Below, piece after piece: positions 18,691 through 27,308 of a stretch of 27,846 nucleotides of DNA. The notes beneath the pieces were generated by a model. It was not told the origin of the DNA. It searched no databases and saw nothing but the letters and a program-made list of their open reading frames with translations. Numbering within the stretch: the first letter of the stretch is position 1; each line of letters opens with the position of its first letter. Origin of the DNA: Caulochytrium protostelioides (Eukaryota > Chytridiomycota > Caulochytriomycetes > Caulochytriales > Caulochytriaceae); NCBI GenBank assembly GCA_003615045.1, contig ML014330.1, forward strand, positions 1 through 27,846. Direction: 5' to 3'. The translations under genes were made by a program, and so were the position numbers.

Positions 18691-21658
18691 ATGGCCTCGC
18701 CGGACCACGCCGCGCCGCCGGTGCCGAAGGGCCGGCTGCAGGTGATTAACGAAGCCAAGGAATTCTCGTAAGTGACCCCCCCGCCTCGGGCGCCTCGGCG
18801 CGCCCTGCACCCGTCGTCCGTCGTCGATCACCACGGCGTCAGGACGTCTGCGCAGGATCGAACGGATGCGATGCAATGCCATGCAATGACGGGAGACTGA
18901 CACGTGACCACCCACCTCGGCTCTGATTCGTCGATGCCCGTCGATGCGTGCATCCTTTTTTTTCTTGTTCGCTGTCATGTGGCCATCGTGGCCTCCTGGA
19001 CCCTGCGCATCGCTTAGATCGGAGATCGCCTCGTATATGCGGAACATCTGGCACGTCAGCGACAAGGGCTTCAGCTACAATGTCGTGGCGGTGTTCGGAT
19101 CGCAGTCCACTGGCAAAAGCACGCTGCTGAACCGGGTGTTCGGGACGCAGTTCTCGACGATGGACGAGCAGATCCGCCAGCAGACGACGAAGGGCATCTG
19201 GATGAGCCGCGCCGAGGGCGAGCGGGACCTGCTCGTCCTCGATGTCGAGGGCACCGACGGCCGCGAGAAGGGGGAGGACAAGGACTTTGAGCGCAAGAGC
19301 GCGCTCTTTTCGCTCGCGATCGCCGAGGTTCTCATTATCAATATGTGGGAGAACATGGTCGGCCTCTACAGCGGCGCGAACCTGGGCCTGCTGCGCACCG
19401 TCTTCGAAGTCAACCTGCAGCTCTTTCAAGCCCCCGGCAGCCCCAAGACGAACCTGCTCTTTGTCCTGCGCGACTTCACGGGCGTGACGCCGCTCGAGAA
19501 CCTGGCGGCCACCCTGCGAAAAGACCTCGAGAACATCTGGGAGGGCCTGAGCAAGCCCGCGGGCAAGGAAAGCGCCACGATGGATGATTTCTTTGAACTC
19601 CAGTTCTTTGGGATCCCCCACAAGGTGTTTGCGGCGGAACCGTTTAACCAGGGTTGTGCACAGCTGCGCACGTGGTTCATGGATCCCGAGCACGCGTCCT
19701 ATGTGTTCCGTCCGCAGTTCCACAAGCACATTCCCGCCGACGGGTTCCCGGCCTACGCGGAAGCGATCTGGGACAAGGTGCTGACGAACAAGGACCTGGA
19801 CCTGCCGTCGCAGCAGGAGCTGCTGGCCCAGTTCCGCTGCGACGAGATCGCGCGCGAGGCGCTCGCTGGGTTCACCGCGACCGTCGGCCCGCTGCATGCC
19901 CCGCTCGAGTCCGGGCAGCTGGTGGCGACGCTCGGCGAGACGATGCAGACGGCGCTCCACACCGCGCTCACCGCGTTCGACAAGGACGCCTCGCGCTACC
20001 ACAAGCCCGTGTACACGCGGCGGCGCGCCGACTTCCGCGACCAGATGGTCGACCAGCTGCACAGCCTCTTTACGCAGTACGTGCGCAACCTGCACCAGCG
20101 CACCGTCCAGGCCTTCGCCGCGGCGCTGCTGCACGCGGCCAAGCCGCCGACGGTGGCGCACCTCTTCGCCGACGCGCTGACGAAGGCCCGCGCCGAAGCC
20201 GTCGACGGCTGGGACCAGGCCGTCGCGGCCGCGATGGTGGACGATGTCGCGTGGACGACGACCGAGTTCCGCGCCCAGCTCGAGACCGAGCTGAACAGCA
20301 TCACCGCCACGCGGCGCCGCAAGGTGATCGACCACCTCGTGAGTCAGCTCGTCAAGACCCAGTCGGAGGCGATGGACCAGCAGGTGCTCGCGGCGCTGGA
20401 TGCCGCCACATCGCAGTCCTGGTCCCTCATCGCCAAGGCGTTCCACCACGCCTCGGGCGTGCTCAGCCAGCAGTTCACCTCGCAGAGCGCCTGCCTCGCC
20501 CTGACCGCGGACGAGCAGCACGCCGCGGCGCAGCAGCTGATGGCGACGCTGTGGGTCCACCTCGTGACGCAGCTCAAGTGGGAGACCTCCGAAGTGCCCG
20601 TCGGCGACCGGCTTCGCTCGCGCTTCCGCGAGGCGTTCTGCTACGAGGGCGCGTCGCGGACCCCGCGCATCTGGAAACCCTCGGACGACATGGAGACCGT
20701 GTTTGCGCAGGCGAAGCAGCGCGCCGAGGCGTGGATCGTGCGCTTCCGCGCCATGGACTTCGCCGCGGGCGCGCTGCCGGCCACACTGCAGGACGCCGTC
20801 GCGACGTCCGAGATTGGCGCAGACCTCGACCCCGACATGGGCGTCGGCCACCTCGTCCTCATCGACTCGGCCCGTGAAAAGCGCTACCTCGAGCTGCTCT
20901 CGCTCGAAGCCGACGCGATGTACCTCAACGCGAAGCGCAGTATGCTGCCGACGACGCGCGAGATCCCGAACTGGCTGTGGCTCGTGCTGCTCGCCCTCGG
21001 CTGGAACGAGCTCTGGTCGGTGCTCAGCAACCCCATGTACTTCCTACTGCTCGGCATCGCGGGCGCCGTCACCTACGGCATCTATGCCGCGGGCCTCACG
21101 GGCCCCACCTTCCGCGTCGTGAAGGCGGCCACCTCCGAAATCTCGACCCAGATCACCTCGGGGCTCAAGGAGCGCGGCGTCCATGTCGACGACGTCCGCA
21201 AACGCCTCGCCCAGGCCATCCATAAACCCGACGACATCGAGCTCCATACCATGCGTTCCGACAAGCCCCACCGCGCGCCCGCCATGACCGCCGCCGCGAA
21301 AAGCTCCAGCAGCAGCCGCACCGCGAGCAGCAGCAGCGCCAGCACGACCAGCAGTTCGAGCGGTTTCAAGTCGGGAGTGAGCCATATCCACGTCCAGCAG
21401 GGCACCGCCACCGCGGCGGCGCCCGGCAAGGCCAAGACGTCGCCGCTGCCGACGCCGCGGCCGCTGTCGTCGGGGATGAGTCTCGACGAGCTGCGCGCCG
21501 CGAGCGCGCGCCGCAAGGAAGCGGCGGCCAAGGCCAAGGCCGCCGCCGCCGCCGCGGGCGGCGAGGCGGCCCCGGCGAGCGGGATCACCCAGCGCAAGCA
21601 TGCTGCCACGGTGAGCCGCGCCGAAGGCCTCTCAGGCACTCGGCCGCTGAATCCCTAA
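18691..21658 (+). CDS. SEY1: Sey1/RHD3-family ER membrane-fusion GTPase (two exons)
   Basis: Exon 1 (18691-18767) encodes MASPDHAAPPVPKGRLQVIN plus EAKEF and two bases of a Ser codon; exon 2 runs 19018-21658; total 905 residues. The join gives the family's expected LQVINEAKEFSSEIASYMRN start followed by NVVAVFGSQSTGKSTLLNRV. GTPase motifs: G1 GSQSTGKST near 53-61, G3 DVEGTDGREKGE near 101-112, G4 LRD near 176-178. A long helical bundle follows. A two-pass hydrophobic hairpin at about 678-720 (NWLWLVLLALGW ... YFLLLGIAGAVTYGIYAAGL) anchors it in the ER. Sey1 proteins drive homotypic fusion of ER tubules. The cytosolic tail after the hairpin is long (about 185 residues) with a Ser-rich run and a Lys/Ala-rich helix, longer than in many fungal homologues. 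A 670-residue open frame on the opposite strand is a shadow. Confidence 0.96.
18768..19017 (+). other. SEY1 intron 1 (GT-AG, 250 bp)
   Basis: The donor is C|GTAAGT at 18768, and the acceptor is CGCTTAG ending at 19017. A T-rich tract (CCTTTTTTTTTCTTG, near 18954-18968) and a CTGAC branch-like site near 18897 lie inside. Splicing restores the reading frame and joins two halves of the conserved Sey1 N-terminus, which is the main evidence. An intron after the first few codons is common in intron-poor fungi. Confidence 0.88.
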
Positions 21659-21837
21659 TGGCGTTTGCATGGAATGCGCGTGACGGCCGATCGGTCGTGT
21701 CCTCGTTGTTTCCCCTTTCTTTGTAATGCTTCTTTCCGCCTCGTGCCCCCTCCGCCTCGTCGTTTGTCTCTCTCCTCCGTGCTTATACATCGTTATATCG
21801 TCTCCCGTGCGCCCAGCGCTTCCACACCTCACGCGTC

Positions 21838-22083
21838 CCTCACGCGTCCCGGGCGAGCGCTTCCCCCCCGACTGCGCCGACGACCGTCGACCCGCTCCGC
21901 AGGACCCGGGTGTATGCCCAGACGCATGGAGTCCTGAAACCCGGGCAACGCCGGCGCCAGGGGGCCGTGGTCCGAGGTTTCCTGTGCTGTGAAGCCGCCC
22001 ACAGCAAGTTTGGGGGCCGCGATCTCAATGCCTCATTGAATATCCGACGCTGCCTGGCCATGCGGGTCGGACCGGAGGCGTGA
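21838..22083 (+). pseudogene. Fanzor (TnpB-like) nuclease remnant B, C-terminal part
   Basis: The open frame encodes RRTRVYAQTHGVLKPGQRRR, then QGAVVRGFLCCEA and GGRDLNASLNIRRC, the RuvC-III motif with its Asp and Asn intact. It parallels remnant C segment by segment. The frame ends at TGA 22081-22083, but nucleotide similarity to copy C continues without a gap of any size past this stop (CGCATC-C-GCAA, CTGCAG/TTGCAG, TCATCCGACA), so a frameshift has brought the stop forward. Everything upstream of the zinc-finger region is missing, and the preceding sequence is the 3' flank of SEY1. The VRGFLCCEA piece retains Cys residues where the family's second zinc knuckle lies. It is a dead fragment inserted between SEY1 and the proteasome gene. 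Confidence 0.8.
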
Positions 22084-22187
22084 TGCCGCATCTCCGAGCA
22101 AGCGCCATTGCAGCCCGGGATCAGCATGCTCATCCGACAAGGAACCGAATGCGCTACTACCTCCGTGGGGGACCCCTGGGGGCATCA
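22084..22187 (+). mobile_element. 3' tail and GC palindrome of Fanzor copy B
   Basis: The tail carries TCATCCGACAAGGAACCGAA and ATGCGCTACTACCTCCG, which line up with the last codons and 3' flank of copy C. It ends in GGGACCCCTGGGGGCATC at about 22168-22186, where GGGGACCCC and CCCCTGGGG can each form a hairpin. Relative to the gene, the orientation is the same as in copy C. Confidence 0.65.
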
Positions 22188-22375
22188 GGAAGGGTATGGT
22201 GTTCGCCTCAGGGAAGGAAGGGCCTATATATATGAGCACACATTGCCACGTGTGTTCTTTACAACAAAAAATATTTTCCGAGAAAACGCAGTCGAGGAAA
22301 CGCATCTGACGGCGTGACATGACGCCACGTGGCGATGATCACCCCATCGCGTGCGGATCGTCACAGCGTCGGGGA

Positions 22376-22972
22376 TCATTTCTCAAACTTGACGTCGATC
22401 ACGCGGATCCCGCTCTTGTCGATGACCTTGACCTTGAACTCGGGCAGCGACGCGACAAAGCGCGTTTTAAGGGCCGCCACGCACTTCTGCAGCACGATGA
22501 TGGCCTCCTCCAGCGTCAGATTCGGCCGCCAGAGGCGGTCCATGGTCGACATGCAGAAGTAGCTGGCATACCCGTGGGCGGCAAACGGCAGCGCGGTCAT
22601 GTTGGCGAGGTGGTCGGACCAGTAGAGCGCGGGCGCGCCCGAGGTCTTGTCGACGCCGGCGATCAGCATGTTGATGTGGTACGCCTGGCGGGTGCGCAGG
22701 TAGCCCGCGAGCGCGTTGCGCGTGTACTTGGCGACGGCATTGGGCGAGGCCTCGTGGCCGTGGCGGATCTCGTTCAGGCGGACGTTGGCCGCGATGTACT
22801 CGGTGAAGTGGATCGCGTCGCCCGGGTCGCCCGTGTACGCGAGTGCGGTATGGCGGTTCAGATCCACGGTACGGTCCTCGCCACGCTTCAGCACGACGAT
22901 CGAGCGCGCCTGGTTGGTGTCCGCCGCCAGCAGGGCGAAGTCCTTGCCGGTGATGCCAAACAGCACCTCCAT
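22376..22972 (-). CDS. PRE1: 20S proteasome subunit beta type-2 (beta-4, Pre1)
   Basis: The 198-residue product is the same length as yeast Pre1. It starts directly with MEVLFGITGKDFALLAADT, the typical beta-4 N-terminus with no propeptide and no N-terminal catalytic Thr, so it is one of the structural (inactive) beta subunits. Further family landmarks are LAYTGDPGDAIHFTEYI, RQAYHINMLIAGVD, PALYWSDHLANM and PFAAHGYASYFCMSTMDR, and the C-terminal strand GIRVIDVKFEK. The protein packs into the inner beta rings of the 20S core in cytosol and nucleus. There is a single exon here, and the Met is unambiguous. The gene is flanked by Fanzor fragments on both sides, which appear not to have touched the coding sequence. 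Confidence 0.97.
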   Translation of the reverse strand: MEVLFGITGKDFALLAADTNQARSIVVLKRGEDRTVDLNRHTALAYTGDPGDAIHFTEYIAANVRLNEIRHGHEASPNAVAKYTRNALAGYLRTRQAYHINMLIAGVDKTSGAPALYWSDHLANMTALPFAAHGYASYFCMSTMDRLWRPNLTLEEAIIVLQKCVAALKTRFVASLPEFKVKVIDKSGIRVIDVKFEK

Positions 22973-23612
22973 CGTTCAGTTCGGTTCAGGATGAAAATAG
23001 GGAGACTCGGTATAGAAAAAAGATCAGAGCCGTAGTGCACCGCGTATCGCAATCGCGCGATGGAAGTCGGCCGGGTCACGCGAGATAGCGCTGCGGAAAG
23101 TGTCGGGAGAAGAGCGGCTCGACGGCTCGACGAGCGGGATGAGACGACCAGGAAATGAATATCAGGCGCTGATGGGCCGCTAACGGCGGTGTGGATCCAG
23201 CGACAGAGGCACGATCAGCCAGGCCCGAGCGATCCGAGGCGGCACGCGCCGTTCTTGAGGGCCAAGCAAGGGCGCGCCGGGGGGGCACGCCAAGGAGCAA
23301 CGACGTCGAGGCGTCAGGGCCGCCGGCGCCCAGTGGCTTGTGTGATACGCCAGGGGTGCGGCAAGCGGATATGCTCGTAGCCGAGGATCGCCGCCGCCGA
23401 CATACTGTTGAAACGCCGAGATCAGCCAGCATCGATCCACAGCGACATCACGTCATATCAGCGCGGAACAAGACACATACGAATGCACCAAGTGTGAAGA
23501 GAGAGAACATGACGGCAGCGATGCGCGCCATGACCATGGAATTCTCAAGTCGGTCGTCATTTGTGAATTATTTATTTATGGTCGGATTGACTAACTCGAC
23601 ACGCACACTAAT
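22973..23612. promoter_or_regulatory. Upstream region of the proteasome gene, no other gene recognised
   Basis: This should hold the promoter of the - strand proteasome gene. The first 60 bases (22980-23030) contain an A/T-rich run (TATAGAAAAAAGATC on the + strand). The last 100 bases before the Fanzor end become AT-rich (TTTGTGAATTATTTATTTATGG, near 23558-23580). I see no recognisable proteasome-associated control element and no supported open frame. Confidence 0.4.
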
Positions 23613-23645
23613 CTTCGGTGGTGCCCCCTAGGGATCCCCCCGAAG
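23613..23645. repeat. Terminal stem-loop of Fanzor copy C
   Basis: The sequence is bounded by CTTCGG (23613-23618) and CCGAAG (23640-23645), which pair as a 6-bp stem. Inside lies the palindrome CCCTAGGG (23626-23633) within GTGCCCCCTAGGGATCCC. It sits just beyond the 3' flank of the Fanzor gene, which reads on the - strand, and probably marks the right end of the element. Confidence 0.7.
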
Positions 23646-24030
23646 TAGACGTGCATTTTGTTCAGTGTCGGATGACTTTGCCGACCTTGGACTGCAGCGG
23701 GGTTTGCCCGGGGATGCGGCTCAGCGCTATCGGTCTGGCGGGTAAGGCCAGCCAGCGTCGGATGTTCAACGCAGCATTACGGTCGCGGTTCACCAACTTG
23801 CTGAGGATGGCTTTATGGCCGTCGGTAGCTTCATACCACAGCAACGCTCGGACCGTGGTCCCCTGGCGCCGGCGTTGGCCGGGTTTCATGACCACATGCG
23901 TCTGGGCGTCCACCCGGGTCTTGCCGACCGAGGTGGCCGGCGTCGGCTCGGCCGGGGAAGCGCCTGTGCGCGTCCTGCGGGGCAGGTTGACCCGCGTCCG
24001 CGTCGTCGAGCGAGAGCCCGACCGGGGTCT
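23646..24030 (-). pseudogene. Fanzor (TnpB-like) nuclease remnant C, C-terminal part
   Basis: The - strand frame from about 24009 down to stop TGA near 23662 encodes ASPAEPTPATSVGKTRVDAQ, THVVMKPGQRRRQGTTVRAL, then KLVNRDRNAALNIRRWLALP and GQTPLQSKVGKVIRH. VNRDRNAALNI is an intact RuvC-III motif, the best of the three copies. The region corresponding to the zinc finger has almost no Cys, so metal binding is lost or this lineage never had the usual four-Cys form. About 15 bases past the stop the 3' flank (AATGCACGTC) is shared with copy A. The frame upstream of about 24030 no longer lines up with a Fanzor RuvC-II region, which suggests a deletion or decay there. Confidence 0.85.
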
Positions 24031-24059
24031 CCGAACTCCGCGCGGTTTATAGAGGACGT

Positions 24060-25190
24060 CGAGCTGTCAGACGAGCGCCACCATAGGGGGGTCGGTTGGC
24101 AGCGCACACGTGGCCGTGGTAGGCGCTTACAGGATTTTTTTTCTCTCTCGTCCGTCAATGCTACCTGGCAATCTTTGCATCCCATACTTTTGTCAGAGAT
24201 CCACGAATTCCACTGAGTGATGGAGTTTGTGGACGCAGGTCTGAAGCGGCGTTTGAATGCGGCTGTCGATGGAACGCTGCTTCATTTGCGAATGCCGGCT
24301 TTTCAAGAATACCAACGCTTTCCGTACGCTCAGCCGGTCGCGTTTATTTATCCTCTGGCAAAGGGCCACCATAAAACTCTTTGATGAGTTTATTAAAATA
24401 GAACTCGCTGTCTGGGTCCAACAGGAAACTGCGTTGCGTTTGTGTGTCGTAAATTCCCGGAGAAACGATGTGAGGATGTTTACGATGGTTGTCGATGGCA
24501 TCATTGAGATCAAAATGTCCGTTTTCCATTTCCGTTTTCCGGACCCAGCGGGCCGGGCTGGGGATGCCACAGCTTCGCAGAATTCCGAATCATGACTGCG
24601 TACAAAAAGTGGTTTCCATACGGTAAGGCGGCTGCGTTTGTTCCGGTTGCTCACCCGACTCGGATGTCGCCGCTTTGGCACCACCGTCCAACATGCCGCT
24701 GTGGCCATGAAGCTTGTCCACGGGATCGAGTTTGCCAGCGACCTTCTGAATGGTGCTTGACTTTCTAACACCCTGCGCCTTCCGCTGGCGTATGCCTCGC
24801 TTGCGGGACTTGCTGATGCCTTGTTGATTGCGAGACTTGCGATCGCCGCTGCTGACAGCGAAAGCTGAATGCCGTGTACCAACGTGGTCGTCAATCGAGT
24901 CGTCCACGGGGCGGCCCACGCGGTTGCCAGTAGAGATCCCGGCAGGCATGCTGATGCGCGTAAACACGTGGAGGTTCACAGCGGCTCTTTGCGCATTGAG
25001 CTCATGAACAGCTCTATAGAAGTTTCAGCGATTTGACATAGTTCAGTCACATGCATGTTGAACTCACTCATGAGCTGCCACTAGCTAAAGCGATGCCGGT
25101 CAAAAGCGATGATGGTCAAACTCTATCTGCTCACGAGCGGCACCGTCGGCAACACCGGAGCTTTTAAATAAATATATCAATCGAGCGCCC
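24060..25190 (-). pseudogene. AT-rich island, possible decayed upstream half of Fanzor copy C
   Basis: Composition falls to roughly 45-50% GC (for example 24361-24480) between GC-rich flanks. The - strand carries several overlapping open stretches. One encodes DNHRKHPHIVSPGIYDTQTQ and DPDSEFYFNKLIKEFYGG, where SPGIYD is faintly like the DPG strand of RuvC-I. In another frame RINKRDRLSVRKALVFLKSR and LQTCVHKLHHSVEFV resemble the helical kridrL ... dlHhk segment that follows RuvC-I in TnpB/Fanzor proteins. Upstream, 24590-24979 has a basic region (KSRKRGIRQRKAQGVRK). The order (basic N-terminus, RuvC-I-like strand, helical segment, then remnant C) is what a decayed Fanzor would show, but the frames are broken and the similarity is weak. 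It could instead be a different mobile element. Confidence 0.4.
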
Positions 25191-25753
25191 ACCGGGACGA
25201 CTCCCCATTTTTCGATGAGGCGTTCTCGTCGAGGTGTCGACCGCCCATCCGCCAGACGACGGCCGCGAAGTCGACGGCCGCTGACACCTGGCCACGGCAG
25301 ACGGGCGCTGGGTCCGGCAGCGAAGCTTCGCCACGTCGGGCGGCCGCCGCAGGACCGATGCTGGTGCTGGTGCTGCCGGAGGCCCTCTGCGCAAGGCAGC
25401 GCGTCCCGCAGCGAACCCGGCGTGCCTGCCTTGGCACGGCGCGTCATGAGCTCCGTCGGCACGAGGCGTGGCCCGCGCAACGCCTCGCCGGACGCGGGCA
25501 TTAGGCCGACGCGGTGACCAGCGACGGGCATGAGGCGCCGCCGCGGCCCTCACGCGGCGTCTCCAGCTCAGACCGCCACTGGGGCGGTCACACCAGGAAA
25601 GAACGCCGCAGCGCTGCGGCCAGAGGCCTGAGGGGCGAGTGGGGGGAACTCACCGACGGACCACTCGGCCGCGCCGCGCCGCATTCCCCCATGACCCCCG
25701 GCCCTACCGAGCTCCAAGCCAGGGGGCCGGCCCGACCGGCCGCGCCCGCCCCG

Positions 25754-25777
25754 CCATCCATCCATCCATCCATCCAC
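25754..25777. repeat. (CATC)n microsatellite
   Basis: About six CATC tetramers are followed by a duplicated CCACTCGT. It lies in noncoding sequence. Confidence 0.85.
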
Positions 25778-26919
25778 TCGTCCACTCGTTGGGCACGGCA
25801 TGCTCAAATGCGCTCCCGTTGGATATCCGATGCATGGTGAAAAGAATCGGTATGGCCGGCATACGCAGAGGGCACGGGGTATGCGTCCTCGTATGGCCTT
25901 GACGGGTGCACCCCGCAGACAAGGCACACCTCGACGCTAGGGACCTGCCTCTCGAACCCACTGCACCACTCGCTCGTTCTCACTGACCCCACCAGGTGTG
26001 TTCTCTTCTTTCACCCAATGGCGCTCGGCCCCGACACGGGGTCTTCGCGCCCACCACCGTCATACCATCGCTGCCGCTGCCGCCAGATCCCACGCTCGAC
26101 GGGATGGCCTCATTGCATACCCGCACCGCAACGGAAAGACGGGTCGTCCCGTCGTGACCACGCGACCACGGTTGCGCGTCTCAACGGAGACGCCAGCTCG
26201 TGATGCGAGACCGTGCAGTTGCAGGCCCCAGTTCCTACTGGGTCTGCCGTTCTCCGGCCACACGGGCGAGGATTGGTCGCGGTCAATGCCCTTTGACAGC
26301 GACGTGATCACCGCCAGGGGCCTCGACGCGTGCTGCTGATTCTTTGAGTCATCGGTCGAATGCTTGACGCCGCCGGGATCGCCGACTAGTATCGGCGTGC
26401 ATTTGCTCGAGCCGCGCTCATTTCCCGCACGTGCCAACGGCAGGACGTACTCGTAGCGCGTGCGCTGGGATGGCGCCTTGTTAGTCGGGTTCTTGCTGGA
26501 TCGACGTCACGATATGGGCATGAAAACACGAGAGACCGGTGGACAACCGGGCCATCTAGACTCCCGTGGCGACAGCGACATCGCCTTACGGGTGTCAGAG
26601 CGTGGGTGTTTAGACCACTCTCGTATTTTCCCCTGCCGGTCCGTCTTGATTCTTTCGGTTCTCTATGTTGAGACGTCGGAATCGGTGGGCCCTGGTGGTC
26701 TTCTCGCGGTCGTCGCGGTTGGGCTCTGTCTTGGGCTCTGTTTTACCACCGAGAGCCATCCTCGTGACAGCATCCTGAAACAACTCCGTGTTGTGGTGAT
26801 TTCAAGTGGCGCGTGTAGCGGTTGTGGGATGGGTCTTATGCGCCTTCAACACTGACGCGCTCATGACCTATCAGATGATCACACCAACTCCTTCCTCGGC
26901 AAACTCATAGTACTCACCC

Positions 26920-26984
26920 CGCCCATCCTTTTCTTGATACTTTTTTGTTTGCCTGTCTCCAGTCAACCGTCACATTTATTCACC
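26920..26984 (+). promoter_or_regulatory. Pyrimidine-rich RPP2 leader
   Basis: The stretch immediately before the RPP2 start has several pyrimidine runs (CCATCCTTTTCTT, ACTTTTTTG, CTGTCTCC). This is usual for ribosomal-protein leaders in fungi and fits strong constitutive transcription. CTCCAG at about 26958-26963 could also be a splice acceptor of a leader intron. The start context is TTCACCATGA. Confidence 0.45.
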
Positions 26985-27308
26985 ATGAAGCTCCTCGCCG
27001 CTTACCTCCTGCTCGTTGCCGGTGGCAACACCGCCCCGGCTACCAAGGACATCAGCAAGCTGCTGTCCACCGTCGGCATTGAGACCGACGCCGCGGAGTG
27101 CGACAAGCTTGTGGCCGAGCTCTCGGGCAAGGACATCAACGAGCTCATCGCCCAGGGCTCCTCCAAGCTCGCCTCCATGCCCGCTGGTGGTGCCGCCCCC
27201 GCTGCCGGTGGCGCTGCCGCCGGTGGTGCCGCTGAGGAGAAGAAGGAGGAGAAGGTCGAGGAGGCCGAGGAGTCCGACGACGACATGGGCTTCGGTCTCT
27301 TCGACTAA
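26985..27308 (+). CDS. RPP2: 60S acidic ribosomal stalk protein P2
   Basis: The 107-residue product has the usual P2 length and layout. It begins [20 protein letters not shown], the P2-specific helix, continues with [20 protein letters not shown] and the family's [19 protein letters not shown], then a flexible Ala/Gly hinge (about 62-83). It ends with an acidic tail [13 protein letters not shown], the conserved peptide that recruits elongation factors. P2 pairs with P1 on P0 to form the lateral stalk of the large subunit. The Ser before DDD is the usual casein-kinase phosphorylation site in this family. The coding part has no intron. The in-frame Met 51 bases upstream (26934) is outside the family's conserved start and is not used here. 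Confidence 0.98.
   Translation: MKLLAAYLLLVAGGNTAPATKDISKLLSTVGIETDAAECDKLVAELSGKDINELIAQGSSKLASMPAGGAAPAAGGAAAGGAAEEKKEEKVEEAEESDDDMGFGLFD

Larger units (their letters stand above)
25191..26984. other. Intergenic region, no gene recognised
   Basis: The first 600 bases are GC-rich with open frames on both strands, but the products have no recognisable domain. A CATC microsatellite lies at 25754-25777. From 25800 onward composition is near neutral and no open frame longer than about 130 codons is present. The 26460-26855 frame contains a short hydrophobic stretch but nothing that identifies it. The last 60 bases form the RPP2 leader. Confidence 0.5.

Noticed and set aside
17517-18758. 413-codon and 323-codon - strand frames between the AT-hook gene and SEY1
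   Set aside because: Their length depends on the GTGGCC minisatellite, which stays open in several frames.
18839-20851. 670-codon - strand frame across SEY1
   Set aside because: It is antisense to a strongly conserved gene and His/Arg/Leu-rich, so it is a shadow.
25930-25975. tRNA-like GGTTCGAG on the - strand
   Set aside because: The bases around it cannot form a T-stem or acceptor stem, and no matching anticodon arm is present.
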